NCBI GenBank assembly: GCA_018894105.1
Contig: CM032128.1
Location: forward strand, 16,101,001 to 16,165,000
DNA length: 64,000 nt
Origin: Jacaranda mimosifolia
Taxonomy: Eukaryota; Streptophyta; Magnoliopsida; Lamiales; Bignoniaceae
Direction of reading: 5' to 3'
Made by a program: the position numbers and the translations under genes. The notes under the pieces were generated by a model. It searched no databases and was not told the origin of the DNA. It was given only the letters and a program-made list of their open reading frames with translations. Every line of letters starts with the position of its first letter. The stretch's first letter is position 1. This document shows, piece by piece, positions 26,298 to 36,644 of this stretch.

Positions 26298-26919
26298 GGG
26301 GAGGTGGAGTGACCGAAAATCAGTCCAGATTCATTAGCCAAAATTCTGAATTTTGCAAGCTAAATTCTTCCTCCAAAATTCTCTCCAAAGTTAGTAGAAA
26401 TCTAACTTCCATCCATTCTCTCTCTCACTCAAAAACCTCCTTCTTCACCAAGAAACTCCATATATGCTCCATCTAAAGATCTGTACATTCTAGGATTGCT
26501 TTAAGGTGTGTGGACTTGCATTGGAGGTGACCACAAGTGAGGCCCCTCAATTCCAGAAAAGGTTTCTGCAGAACAGTCCACTTCACGATTTTATCCTGGA
26601 TCGATCCGATGGATATTTGAGCCAATTTTTTCACAGAAGATTGGAATTTGAGTTATATTTCTGGATAATTTTTCCTCATTTCATTTGGATATCGGAATTG
26701 GAAGATATTCTCCTTTTTCTCCGCTGTGCCAGAAACTGCCGGAAATCTGTGATAGGAAGAATCATCCATCATCTCCTTCGATTTTGAGCGATTCAGGTTG
26801 GTATCCTCTGATTAATCCATTTATGTTGTATGATATATGCCTGGGGATGTTGCTTTGGTTCTAGATTTGCTATTTAATTTTGAATTTGTTTGGCTTATCT
26901 CGGCCATAGCACTTTCAAG

Positions 26920-26932
26920 TGGTATCGGAGCC
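26920..26932 (+). other. Copia A primer-binding site (initiator Met tRNA type)
   Basis: tggtatcggagcc, two bases after the LTR end. It differs at one position from tggtatcagagc, the usual plant tRNA-iMet PBS core. Confidence 0.88.
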
Positions 26933-28925
26933 AATATCATGCACTTATTTGGATTTTTGTTGCACAATTGGATCATGTGATGATCTGATTGAATCATCCA
27001 CATACTTGATTCATTGATGAATTGGAGTGTGTGGATTGGAGATGCATGTGGATTATATGTTTGATGAATTGAAAGCATGTTATTATGTGATTTAATTGTT
27101 AATTCGTATAGTTAGCATGTTTTTACTCATAGAAGTTAATGTTGAATTTTTTATTTGACATTAATTGATGTTATATGTTGATATAACATGTTGTTGAATG
27201 GCTGAAAGTGTTCTGGTCATTTTTGGATCCAATTGGATTGGAGTTTATTTGGAGATTGTTTGAAGAATATGATTCTCACCTTGACTAGTTTTTTGGAGCA
27301 AGTTTGTGCACTTTAATTTTCAGTTTTTGAAACTGTTTTGAATCTGAAATTTGGGCAGAAATGTGTATCAATGTGTTGGTCACACATGGTAGAAAGATAG
27401 GTGCATGAAAGTTGAAGGAATGGGGCTTGAATTGCCCCCCCCCCCAAAAAATCCGAGTGGCAGCAGCGGCCGAACGCTACCGGGCGTGCCTAGCCAGCAT
27501 GCGCGCACGCTGCCCGGGCAGCGCCTGGCCGTGTCCAGCAGCAGCAGCACCTGGTTTGGGGGGCGATTTTTGAGCCCCCAAGTCCATCCTTTTATGCTCC
27601 TAATTGTTTTGCATTGCACACAACACATGCACAAGTGTTGTGCAAGGTCTCAAAATTATGTTTGACATTTTTGAGTGCTCCTTAAAATTGGTTAAAGTTG
27701 ATCTCCAGGATAGTTGCATAATTGTTATGCATGACCAATTTCTTTTTTATATGATGAGCATTTAATTGGTAGAATTAATTGTTAATTCTTGTTTATTGAT
27801 TGTTCATTTAATTGTTGAATGGATGATGAATGAATGGGGATGATCATGAGCCTTTAATATGATTTTATTTATTTTCAAGTTGTTGAAAAGTTGGTTGTAT
27901 TAAATTGAGGCTTGCATGCCTCTTGATTCATTTTGTAAAAGTTATGAGAGTAGAATCTTTAGGAGTGAGGATTTCCTACTCATGTAATTGTTACAAGGAG
28001 CAAAGGAGACCATTGGAGGCATGAAGACCTTATGAAGGCCCATGAATATATGGGATACTATTATGTAATAGCTAGATTTAATCAACCCACTTAAAATAAA
28101 CTAAGTGATGCACCTATGGCTCTAAGTGCATCACTTGGTTAAGGCTCATGGTCATCCCACCCTAGATGTATGCTAGGCACATTTACTTATTTATGCTTTC
28201 CATATCCTATTTTGAATTCGATGCAAGACTAGAATATAGAGAACCTAAATAAGAAGATAAAAAATGATGAGATCTTTGCAAGCAAAAAAAAAATCCTCCA
28301 CTTAAAAAGTCTAAGTATTTTTCAAATATTAAGTCAAAATGGATTTCATATTAAAAGGAGTTTTAATTAATCCAAGCCTTCTTCCAATAGTATGTGGCAT
28401 GATGATGCTAGCATCATTTGTGTGATGTCTCACGAGTCGTGGGTCACACTTATGGTAGAAAAGTTGTGTCCACATACTTAGCATAAGATGCACTTTGGTT
28501 GGGGAACGCCCACGCATTGGCACACAAGTCGTGGGATGACGTGTGGCCCGTCTCGAACCAAAGCATGGTTGGTAGATTTGACTTAACACTTAGTAATGTA
28601 GATGTCGCACAAGTCGTGGGTCTATATGAAAAGTGAGGCAAAATATATCAAGAATTGCATAAGATACAAGTAGCAAATGTTGCTTACCCTTCGATTGTTT
28701 GTGGATGTCTCACGAGTCATGGGTCCACTTATAAGTCCTCGGGATCTTGATTCTCACTAGGAAATATGATTTCCCGAATTCTTTTTGGGGGTAAAGGATT
28801 TGATAAAATAGTGGGAGAAAAACATGCTTGAAAGACCATAAACATGTTTTCAATATCAAATCAATTGTATGCTTATTCTTTTCTTTTTCACCTCTTTGTA
28901 GATTTGCGAAATCTTCAAAATCAAA
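26933..28925 (+). other. Copia A untranslated leader
   Basis: About 2 kb between PBS and gag with no convincing frame. It holds a GC-rich patch (27434-27570, cagcag- and gccg-rich), which also appears in a diverged form in element B at 43740-43860, and a four-copy motif at 28424-28725 described separately. The leader is colinear with that of B. Confidence 0.75.
28424..28725 (+). repeat. Four-copy motif in the copia A leader
   Basis: Copies of gatgtctcacgagtcgtggg start at about 28424, 28516 (core cacaagtcgtggg), 28601 and 28704. The core cacgagtcgtg has 5-base inverted arms (cacga/tcgtg) around one base. The copies are 80-105 bp apart with unrelated sequence between them, so this is an interspersed motif and not a simple tandem repeat. 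Confidence 0.75.
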
Positions 28926-29095
28926 ATGGCTAAGAATCCACTCTCAACTATTTTGGAAACCAATAAGCTAACCGGGCCAAACTTCCAAGACTGGCTAAGA
29001 AAAAGGCTAAAGTAGATACAAACTGTTTCCACTGTGGCGAAAAGGGTCATTGGAGAAGAAATTGTATAGCTTACCTTGCTACTTTTACGAAGGGT
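28926..29095 (+). pseudogene. Copia A gag, internally deleted
   Basis: The start MAKNPLSTILETNKLTGP matches the gag start of element B (45204). After NFQDWLRK the sequence jumps to a CX2CX4HX4C knuckle (CFHCGEKGHWRRNC, 29024-29065) in another frame. About 630 bp present in B (45280-45910) are absent, and both borders of the gap contain agaaa, so a microhomology deletion is likely. The capsid-like part of Gag is gone. Confidence 0.85.
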
Positions 29096-29434
29096 ATGTT
29101 TTTCATTGAAGTGCATTTAACGATGAATTCTTCCACATGGGTATTCGATACCGCTTGTAGTTTTCACCTCTGTAATTCGTTGCAGGGGATGGAAAGAAGA
29201 AGGAGTCTATATGAAGGGGATATAATCCTCCGGCTGGGAAATGGAGCAACTGTTGCTGCCACATTCCAAGGAATAATCAAGCTAGATTTAGGGAATAAAA
29301 GCATTGTACTTGATCCAGTTTACTATGTACCCAATCTTGTCAAAAATATTATTTCTATTCCCGTTCTAGATAATAAGGATATGATTTTTCAATATCAAAT
29401 GGGAATCTATTGGCATCAAAGAATGGTTCTTTAG
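29096..29434 (+). pseudogene. Copia A protease region
   Basis: 112 codons containing STWVFDTACSFHLCNSLQGM. This is the copia protease site region, with DTA where DSG or DTG is usual. It is followed by NGATVAATFQG and YYVPNLVKNIISIPVLDN. A single-base loss near 29375 relative to element B shifts the frame, so it ends out of frame with the 880-codon pol frame that overlaps it from 29410. Confidence 0.88.
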
Positions 29435-32052
29435 TTGCTAAAGGTACATTGTCTAATGGATTGTACATACTTAATTCCCAAACTTCACTAATGCACATTC
29501 AATCAAATAAAAGGAAGCAAGATATCCAAGAGGATGCCATGCTATGGCATGCAAGACTTGGCCATATATCCAAAAATAGGATGAACAAGTTAGAGGCTCT
29601 CAAAACACTAAATGTTAGTGGCATTGAACAACTTCCAACTTGTGAGTCCTGTTTAAAAGGAAAAATAACCAAAGCTCCTTTTGTAGGACAATCGGAGTGC
29701 TCCACAAATCTTTTGGATTTGATCCACACAGATGTTTGTGGACTACTAAGAGTTAGTGGGAGAGGTGGTTATTCCTACTTCATCACCTTTACCGACGATC
29801 ACAGTCATTTCGGACGCTTGTATCTTATGAAGAACAAATCTGAAGCCTTTGAAAAGTTCAAAGAGTATAGAAATGAAGTAGAAAAGCAACTAGGGCTAAG
29901 TATTAAAACTCTTCGATCGGATCAAGGAGGAGAATACTTGAGCACCGAATTCTTGGATTATCTAAAGGAGAATGGGATTATCTCACAATGGACTCCCCCC
30001 AGCACACCCCAGCTCAATGGAGTAGCCGAGAGGAGAAACCGCACACTGTTGGACATGGTGCGTTCTATGATGAGCTTCTCCGATGTACCGATATCCTTTT
30101 GGGGATATACCTTGACTACGGCAGCGAAGTTACTAAATATAGTACCTTCACAGTCGGTGCCAAAGACACCATATGAGATATGGCATGGCAAAGCACCCTC
30201 TCATCAATATTTGAAGATTTGGGGATCTCCTGCCTACGTAAGACGGACAGTGGGAGATAAGTTGGATAGTAGATCCATCTTGTACAAGTTTGTGGGATAC
30301 CCAAAAGAGTCTATGGGTTATTATTTTTATGATCCTTCGGAACAAAAGGTGTTCGTCTCGAGGAAAGCCATCTTTTTGGAAAAGGAATTTCTATTGGATA
30401 GAAATGGCGTTGTTTTTGAACTTGATGAAGTTCAAAACGATCAACAAATCCCACAGGCAGTGGAAATAATTGAATCACAAAAGCCCGATACACATCCTCT
30501 AAGAAGGTCTGACCGTGTTAAGAAGCAACCCGAAAGGTTCGGATTTCTTCATGAGACGGGTCAGTCGGATAGTGATCCGAAGACCTATGAGGAAGCTATG
30601 TTGGACATAGACTCAAGACGCTGGCAAGAAGCCATGAGATCCAAAATGGACTCCATGTACTCAAACAAAGTATGGACTTTGGTAGATCCACCGAAGAGAA
30701 TAGTTCTCGTAGGTTGCAAGTGGATCTATAAGCGAAAACTTGGAGTAGATGGAGAAGTGACAACTTTTAAGGCGCGACTAGTGGCTAGAGGTTATACTCA
30801 AAGACCCAGTATTGATTTCGAGGAAACCTTTTCACCAGTCGCAATGCCTAAGTCCATTTGGATCCTACTTGCCATAGCTACATATTATGACTATGAGATA
30901 TGGCAAATGGATGTGAAAACCGCCTTTCTCAATGGAAACATTGAAGAGGAAATATACATGGAGCAACCACAAGGTTTCACACCCAAAGGGAGCGAGCAAA
31001 TGGTTTGCAAACTCCAAAGGTCCATTTATGGACTTAAACAAGCGTCTCGAAGTTGGAATATACGTTTTGGTAAGACAGTCAAATCGTTTGGCTTTGTCAA
31101 GAACGTATATGAACCCTGTGTGTATCAAAAGGCTAGTGGGAGTTCTGTACAGTTTATTGTGCTTTATGTCGATGACATCCTTCTCATTGGGAATGAGGTT
31201 GGAATGTTAGAGTGTACTAAAGCATGGTTATCTACACAATTCTCCATGAAGGATTTGGGAGAGGCATCCTACATATTAGGAATACGTATCTATAGAGATA
31301 GATCGAAGAGGATGTTGGGGCTATCCCAAACCATGTACATTGATAAAATACTAAAAAGGTTTAGTATGGAGGAATCCAAGAAAGGAGTTCTTCCTATGGG
31401 ACATGACATTCGTCTCTCGAAGTCTATAGCCCCTAAGACTGAGCAAGAGAAACGAAAGATGTCCCAAATACCCTATGCCTCTACCATAGGGAACATAATG
31501 TATGCTGTTCAATGTACAAGACCGGATGTGGCACATTCGCGTAGTGTTACGAGTAGGTTCCAATCCAATCCCAGTGAAAGTTACTGGATGGCTGTAAAGA
31601 CAATCCTTAAGTACTTGATAAGAACTAAGGATCTATTCTTAGTATACGGTAATGGAGAATTGAAACTAGAAGGGTTTTCGGATTCAAGTTTCCAATCCAA
31701 TGTAGATGACCTCAAATCCACTTCTGGATTTCTATTTTACCTCAATAGCAGCACCGTGAGTTGGAAAAGTTCCAAACAAGACACCACGGCCGACTCAACC
31801 ATAGAGGCAGAATATATTGCGGCTTCTGAAGCCGCAAAGGAAGGTGTTTGGATGAAAAACTTCATTCAAGAGTTGAATGTAGTGCCTAGCATAGCTGAGC
31901 CAGTTGTTGTATTCTGTGACAACACCGGGGCGGTAGCACAAGCTAAGGTGGCCAGATCTCATCAACGATCCAAGCACATTTTGAGGCGATATCATTTGAT
32001 CAGAGAGATCATTGAGAGAGGCGACATCCGAGTGGAGAAAGTTGCCTCGTAA
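29410..32052 (+). CDS. Copia A pol: integrase, reverse transcriptase, RNase H
   Basis: An 880-codon open frame; the ATG at 29410 is only the first Met after the upstream frameshift, not a natural start. Domains in order: an HHCC integrase zinc motif at residues 45-80 (WHARLGH, then CESCLKGK); integrase core at 105-220 with HTDVCG, RSDQGGEY and NGVAERRNRTL supplying D, D and E; reverse transcriptase at about 430-650 (ARLVARGYTQ, MDVKTAFLNG, YVDD near 585); RNase H at 750-870 (DSSFQSNVDD, TIEAEYIAAS, FCDNTGAVAQA, SHQRSKHILRRYHLI). The taa at 32050 interrupts VAS-ENIADPLTKPL, so about 34 terminal residues are cut off. It is the most intact coding sequence in the window. Transcription would come from the 5' LTR. 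Confidence 0.95.
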   Translation: MASKNGSLVAKGTLSNGLYILNSQTSLMHIQSNKRKQDIQEDAMLWHARLGHISKNRMNKLEALKTLNVSGIEQLPTCESCLKGKITKAPFVGQSECSTNLLDLIHTDVCGLLRVSGRGGYSYFITFTDDHSHFGRLYLMKNKSEAFEKFKEYRNEVEKQLGLSIKTLRSDQGGEYLSTEFLDYLKENGIISQWTPPSTPQLNGVAERRNRTLLDMVRSMMSFSDVPISFWGYTLTTAAKLLNIVPSQSVPKTPYEIWHGKAPSHQYLKIWGSPAYVRRTVGDKLDSRSILYKFVGYPKESMGYYFYDPSEQKVFVSRKAIFLEKEFLLDRNGVVFELDEVQNDQQIPQAVEIIESQKPDTHPLRRSDRVKKQPERFGFLHETGQSDSDPKTYEEAMLDIDSRRWQEAMRSKMDSMYSNKVWTLVDPPKRIVLVGCKWIYKRKLGVDGEVTTFKARLVARGYTQRPSIDFEETFSPVAMPKSIWILLAIATYYDYEIWQMDVKTAFLNGNIEEEIYMEQPQGFTPKGSEQMVCKLQRSIYGLKQASRSWNIRFGKTVKSFGFVKNVYEPCVYQKASGSSVQFIVLYVDDILLIGNEVGMLECTKAWLSTQFSMKDLGEASYILGIRIYRDRSKRMLGLSQTMYIDKILKRFSMEESKKGVLPMGHDIRLSKSIAPKTEQEKRKMSQIPYASTIGNIMYAVQCTRPDVAHSRSVTSRFQSNPSESYWMAVKTILKYLIRTKDLFLVYGNGELKLEGFSDSSFQSNVDDLKSTSGFLFYLNSSTVSWKSSKQDTTADSTIEAEYIAASEAAKEGVWMKNFIQELNVVPSIAEPVVVFCDNTGAVAQAKVARSHQRSKHILRRYHLIREIIERGDIRVEKVAS

Positions 32053-32150
32053 GAGAATATAGCAGATCCACTAACTAAGCCCTTAGGACAAAAGGTCTTT
32101 GAAGGACATCTTGAGAAGATGGGTCTTAAGACTGTAGGGCATTGGCTTTA

Positions 32151-32165
32151 GGGCAAGTGGGAGAT
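32151..32165 (+). other. Copia A polypurine tract
   Basis: gggcaagtgggagat, directly before the 3' LTR. The same tract, with minor changes, precedes the LTRs of B, D and E. Confidence 0.85.
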
Positions 32166-34429
32166 TGCTAGAAATAGTGCCCGGCAAGCCAATGATTTTG
32201 GCTTTGTAAAACTATTTTCTAAAGAGACAATCTTGATTGAATGATATCTTACATATGGCCACATTCATCTTATGCATTATATTATTTCACTGGCATTTGG
32301 ATAAAGTCCTTAGATCACACATGACTACGGGACTTGGTCAGTTCACTGGGTGGTGATCATGGAATAAGTCTTACACGGTCGTGATCTTAAATATTTCAAG
32401 TCATAGTATCTTACAAGATGGGACATCTAAGATCCGGACAGACTTGCACTAACGATGCATAAATCCAAAGAGTTGGATATTGCTCCGTTCCATGAGCAAC
32501 TGTATATCATACGGGTGCATGTTAGTGGGTGCTTGTTAGAGAACAAGGCATTGAAGACCCACTGGAGACTCCACTAGGTAGCCGTAGTGGCAAGTTGGTA
32601 GTGGCAAGCTCTCCTGCTTACGCTAGTGCATATAAATTAGTCCTTTGACCTGAGGATCCATTGTAACCTTATGTCCGGTCCTCATGCTTTGACTTATCCT
32701 TGGTCACCCAGCGGACCGTTCGGGGTATGATTGGGTATGAGCAACTTGGCATGGAGGTTTATGAGATCCAAGATGGAATCCGACTCCTCGCTTTTGTGAA
32801 GGGCGAGTACATCTCCTATGCATTCTATAATTATCATATTCCAGAAACCTTGCGCAAGGTGGTATGACAGTTAGGGAAAAGAGTTTTCCAAAAGATAAGG
32901 TCATACATCAAAATTGAACATTTAGAATAGAAACATAGAATCGAGGCTATTAGGAAGCCAACAAATATCTTGCCCTAGGCCTCTTTCATGGAGATAGGAG
33001 ATGAAAGGACCGTATTTGCATGGAACGCGTAGAGCTTTAAAAGGTTCATACAGAGACATTTATTTCGACCAATTAGTTAGGCTCCATGGGCTTGAGGTTG
33101 GACATCAACCATGGAGATTAGGTACTCTTCAATTGATAGAGATTGATTGAATCGAGTCGACTAGTTTAAAAGGAATTTTAAACTAGAATGAATATTTGAA
33201 ATTCAAAAGTCACAAGGAGTTGTGAGCCTATGTCCGATGAATGGTTGAACCCAATGGGTTACACACAAAAGCCTTGAACTTTTCTAAGTGGTAAAAGAAG
33301 AATTTCTAAGTGTTAGAAAATACGTCCCTCTTAAGGGACCGATTTGAGAGAGAGATTTCAAGATCAATTATGGCTTGATTGATTTAAGTGTTAAATTGAT
33401 CAACTAATTTAAGAAGTTAAATTAGGCAAATAATTAAGGAGTTGATTATTTGAGCCACATTGATAGTTGAATAATTGAAGTTCACTTAAAGAGTTAAGTT
33501 AACTAAAGAAAACTTAAAGAGTTAACTAAAGAAAACTTAAAGAGTTAAGTTTGCTTGATTTAATTGTGAAATCAAGTTGAATTAATTAAATTAATTGGAT
33601 TAATTTAATTAATAGGAGAATATATTATTGGAGGGAAGAATTCAAATATGATTTGAATTAATTGGAATTGGATTCCAATTAAGCAAGTTGGCAAGATCAC
33701 ATGATAGTGGAATTACCAATTTACAATTATGCCTTTGGAATTTTCGGTCCCCCCTTAGCATGGGAGGTGTGATGCCACCTTGGCATCACACCTCTCACAC
33801 CTCTATATAAGGGGAGGTGGAGTGACTGAAAATCAGTCCAGATTCATTAGCCAAAATTCTGAATTTTGCAAACTAAATTCTTCCTCCAAAATTTTCTCCA
33901 AAGTTAGTAGAGATCTAACTTCCATCCATTCTCTCTCTCATTCAAAACCTCCTTCTTCACCAAGAAACTCTAGATCTGATCCAGCTAAAGATCTAGACGT
34001 TCTAGGATTGCTTTAAGGTGTGTGGACTTGCATTGGAGGTGACCACAAGTGAGGCCACTCAATTCCAGAAAAGGTTTCTACAGAACAGTCCACTTCACGA
34101 TTTTCTCCTGGATTGATCCGATGGATATTTGATCCAATTTTTTCACAGAATATCTGAATTTGAATTAGATTTCCGGATAATTTTTCCTCATTTCATTTGG
34201 AGATCGGAATTGGAAGATATTCTCCTTTTTCTCTGTTGTGCCAGAAATTGCCTGAAATATGTGATAGGAAGAATCATCCATCATCTCCTTGGATTTTGAG
34301 CGATTCAGGTTGGTATCCTCTTATTAATGCATTTATGTTGTATGATATATACCTGGGGATGTTGCTTTGGTTCGAGATTTTCTATTTAATTTTGAATTTG
34401 TTTGGCTTATCTCGGCCATAGCACTTTCA
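32166..34429 (+). repeat. Copia A 3' LTR (2,264 bp)
   Basis: Starts tgctagaaatagtgcccggc and ends catagcactttca. It is colinear with the 5' LTR. It has one extra 23-bp unit near 33500 (ttaactaaagaaaacttaaa plus gag occurs twice here, once in the 5' LTR). The U3 hairpin is at 33764-33794 and the TATA box at 33804. Confidence 0.93.
33764..33810 (+). promoter_or_regulatory. Perfect U3 hairpin plus TATA box (3' LTR of A)
   Basis: A 14-bp perfect inverted repeat, gaggtgtgatgcca/tggcatcacacctc, around the loop cct (33764-33794), followed ten bases later by tatataa (33804-33810). Confidence 0.72.
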
Positions 34430-35924
34430 GGCATTAAAGACCCTTCGGAGAATCCACTAGATAGTTGTAGTGGCAAGTCGGTAGTGGTTAATTCTCCTGC
34501 TTGCGCTAGTGGATAGTGTTAGCACTCTGACCTAAGGTTCCATGGTAACCTTGTGTCCAGTCCTCTTACTTTGACTCTTCCTTGACTACTTAGCGAGTCT
34601 TTCAGGTTGAGATTGTGTATAAGCTACTTGGCATGGAGGTTTGTGAGATCCAATATGGAATCTGACTCCTCGCTTTTTTGAAGGGCGAGTGCATCTCCTA
34701 TATTTTCCATAATTATCGATTCCAAGAAATCCTTGCGCAAGGTGGTGTGATAATTTGGAAAATGAGTTTTCCATAGATGAGGTCACACAAGGGAATCGAA
34801 CATTAAGAATAGATACATAGTATCGAGGCCATTAGGAAGCCGGCAAATATCTTGCCCTAAGCCTCTTTTGAGAGATAGGACCTATTTGCATGATACACAT
34901 GGAGCTATGATGATTTTCCAAAATATTCATTTTTAGCCAAATAGTTGGGCTCCATGGGCTTGAGGTTGGACATCGACCATGGAGATTTGGTACTCTTCGA
35001 TTAATGAGATTAATTGAATTGAATCGATTAGTTTAAAAGGAGTTTTAAACTAAAAGGAATATAAGATATCCAAAAGTCACAAAAAGTTGTGAGCCCATGT
35101 CCAATGAATTGTAGAACCTATTGGGTCACACACAAAAACCAATTAGCTTCCAAAATTGGTAGAGCAATTTTCCAAATGTTAGAAAAACTCACCCTTTGGT
35201 GACCGATTTTCAAGGATCCAATTTAACGATCAATTTTGGCTTGATTAATGTAAGTGTTAAATTAATCAATTAATTTAAAGAGTTAAATTAGACCAACAAT
35301 TAAGAAGTTAATTATTTAATGCCATATTGACCATTAATTGGTCCAATTGACTTAAAGAGTTGAGTTGACTAGTTTAAGCTTAAGAGTTAAGCTCATTTGA
35401 TTTAAGAGTTAAATCAAATGTCAATTAATTAAATTAAAGTGTTTAATTTAATTAATGGGAATAATACTTTTTGGAGGAAAAATTTAAATGAAGTGTTCAT
35501 TTAAATTAGCATCTTTATTAATTTGGAATTAGATTCTAAATGTAATTAAAAAGCACATAAAATTCAAGTAAAACTTGAATTTGAATTTGCCAACTTGGCA
35601 TGCCACTTAGGCGGTCACCTTGAGGAAGGTGTGATGCCAACTAGTATCACACCTTCCACCCTCTAGATATAGATATAGACGGTGCGCAAATTTGATAAAT
35701 GCATTGCTGAAAAGTGTAAAGATTAGATTATTTGCATTCCCACCAAAACTCTATCTCTCTCTCTCCATGCATTACATCATGTGTTGAGTCTTGTATTCCT
35801 TCTTCTTCCCAACCTCAAAATCGGCTTACTCTACCTCATTTTCTCCTCTCTAACTCCAACTTCAAGTCAGGGGAAATTGGAAGAGACAAGGCATTTGACT
35901 TGCTGAATTTTGGAGATCCACTGC
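34430..35924 (+). repeat. Copia B 5' LTR, part 2
   Basis: Starts ggcattaaagacccttcgga, which is the continuation of part 1 when aligned to the B 3' LTR at 62727. It runs to ccactgc at 35924, where gypsy element C is inserted. A 12-bp perfect hairpin (ggaaggtgtgat/atcacaccttcc) lies at 35624-35657. Confidence 0.88.
35624..35657 (+). promoter_or_regulatory. U3 hairpin (5' LTR of B)
   Basis: Arms ggaaggtgtgat (35624-35635) and atcacaccttcc (35646-35657) with a 10-base loop. The copy in the B 3' LTR at 63920-63953 has identical arms. Confidence 0.7.
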
Positions 35925-36644
35925 TGATGTGGAACCCCAAGGATATATTGATCCGAAAACCCTAAACACAAAAATTGATATTGAAAGAACCCTAGAGTAA
36001 AAATCCTCCCTATTGAACCCCTAAGATACCTGATCTTAGAAACACAAATAATTGGGAATAAGAATCAGAAAATTGAATAAATACTAGCAAGAATTAGTAC
36101 CTTGAAAGAACCTATTCAATTTCTTGATGCAACAAGCAAAGTTGTGTTTTTCTTGAGAGAAAAACATAGAAAATAATTCAAAATTCATCAAAATCAGCCA
36201 TACACATTTTTAAGAAAGTATTTATACTCTCCTTGGAAGCCGTAATTAAAATAAGATATAAACCAAGCCTACAGACAATAATTCAAGCCCAAATCCAATT
36301 AGAAATAAAAGTTTGACTTGGTCATCGCTTCTTCTTTTCTCAGTGAGTCACATACGTTTAGGACTTATTTTGGCCTTCTTGGGCATTTTCAAGCCTTATA
36401 CACCAAGCATAAGGTGATGGGCTATCCAACTTCATTCTTTTGGCTTCTTGACATGTTCTTCTCTTTCTTAGCCCATTCTTGATGCATCTTTTCAATAAAT
36501 GACTTAGCCAAATTTGCAAAGCCATCTTTCAGCCTCTTTGCTTTTGCTCTTGTGATAGGTCCCATTGGCAGGTTGCAATCTCCATTTTGCCTTCCAATGC
36601 CAAAATAACCATCTTGCCCTACAGTACCTCCAATGCTCGTATCA
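35925..36644 (-). repeat. Gypsy C 3' LTR
   Basis: On the minus strand it starts tgatacgagcattggaggta and ends ggggttccacatca. The polypurine tract, tcttttagaggaggagagac, lies at 36645-36664. The LTR also codes the last part of pol (a PITRA-type tail). Confidence 0.92.

Larger units (their letters stand above)
24675..26917 (+). repeat. Copia A 5' LTR (2,243 bp)
   Basis: Starts tgttagaaatagtacccggc and ends catagcactttca, followed after two bases by the PBS. It contains the U3 hairpin at 26251-26281, a TATA box at 26291, and a region of ttaaattaa and gagttaagtt repeats (25880-26110). Frames inside it (25236-25439, 26267-26476, 26506-26787) are LTR text, and the corresponding frames recur in the 3' LTR. 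Confidence 0.93.
24675..34429 (+). mobile_element. Copia A: complete LTR retrotransposon (9.8 kb) nested in the B LTR
   Basis: Two similar LTRs (24675-26917 and 32166-34429) flank a PBS, a long leader, a gag remnant, pol and a PPT. Sampled stretches of the LTRs look about 95% alike by eye, so it is the youngest element of its family here. It lies within the 5' LTR of B, which resumes at 34430. No 5-bp target duplication is visible (left flank agaac, right flank ggcat). The gag deletion, one frameshift and an early stop make it non-autonomous. Confidence 0.92.

Noticed and set aside
32050..32052. Stop after VAS as the natural end of pol
   Set aside because: Element B continues as ASKENIADLLTKPL at the same place, so the taa in A is a mutation.
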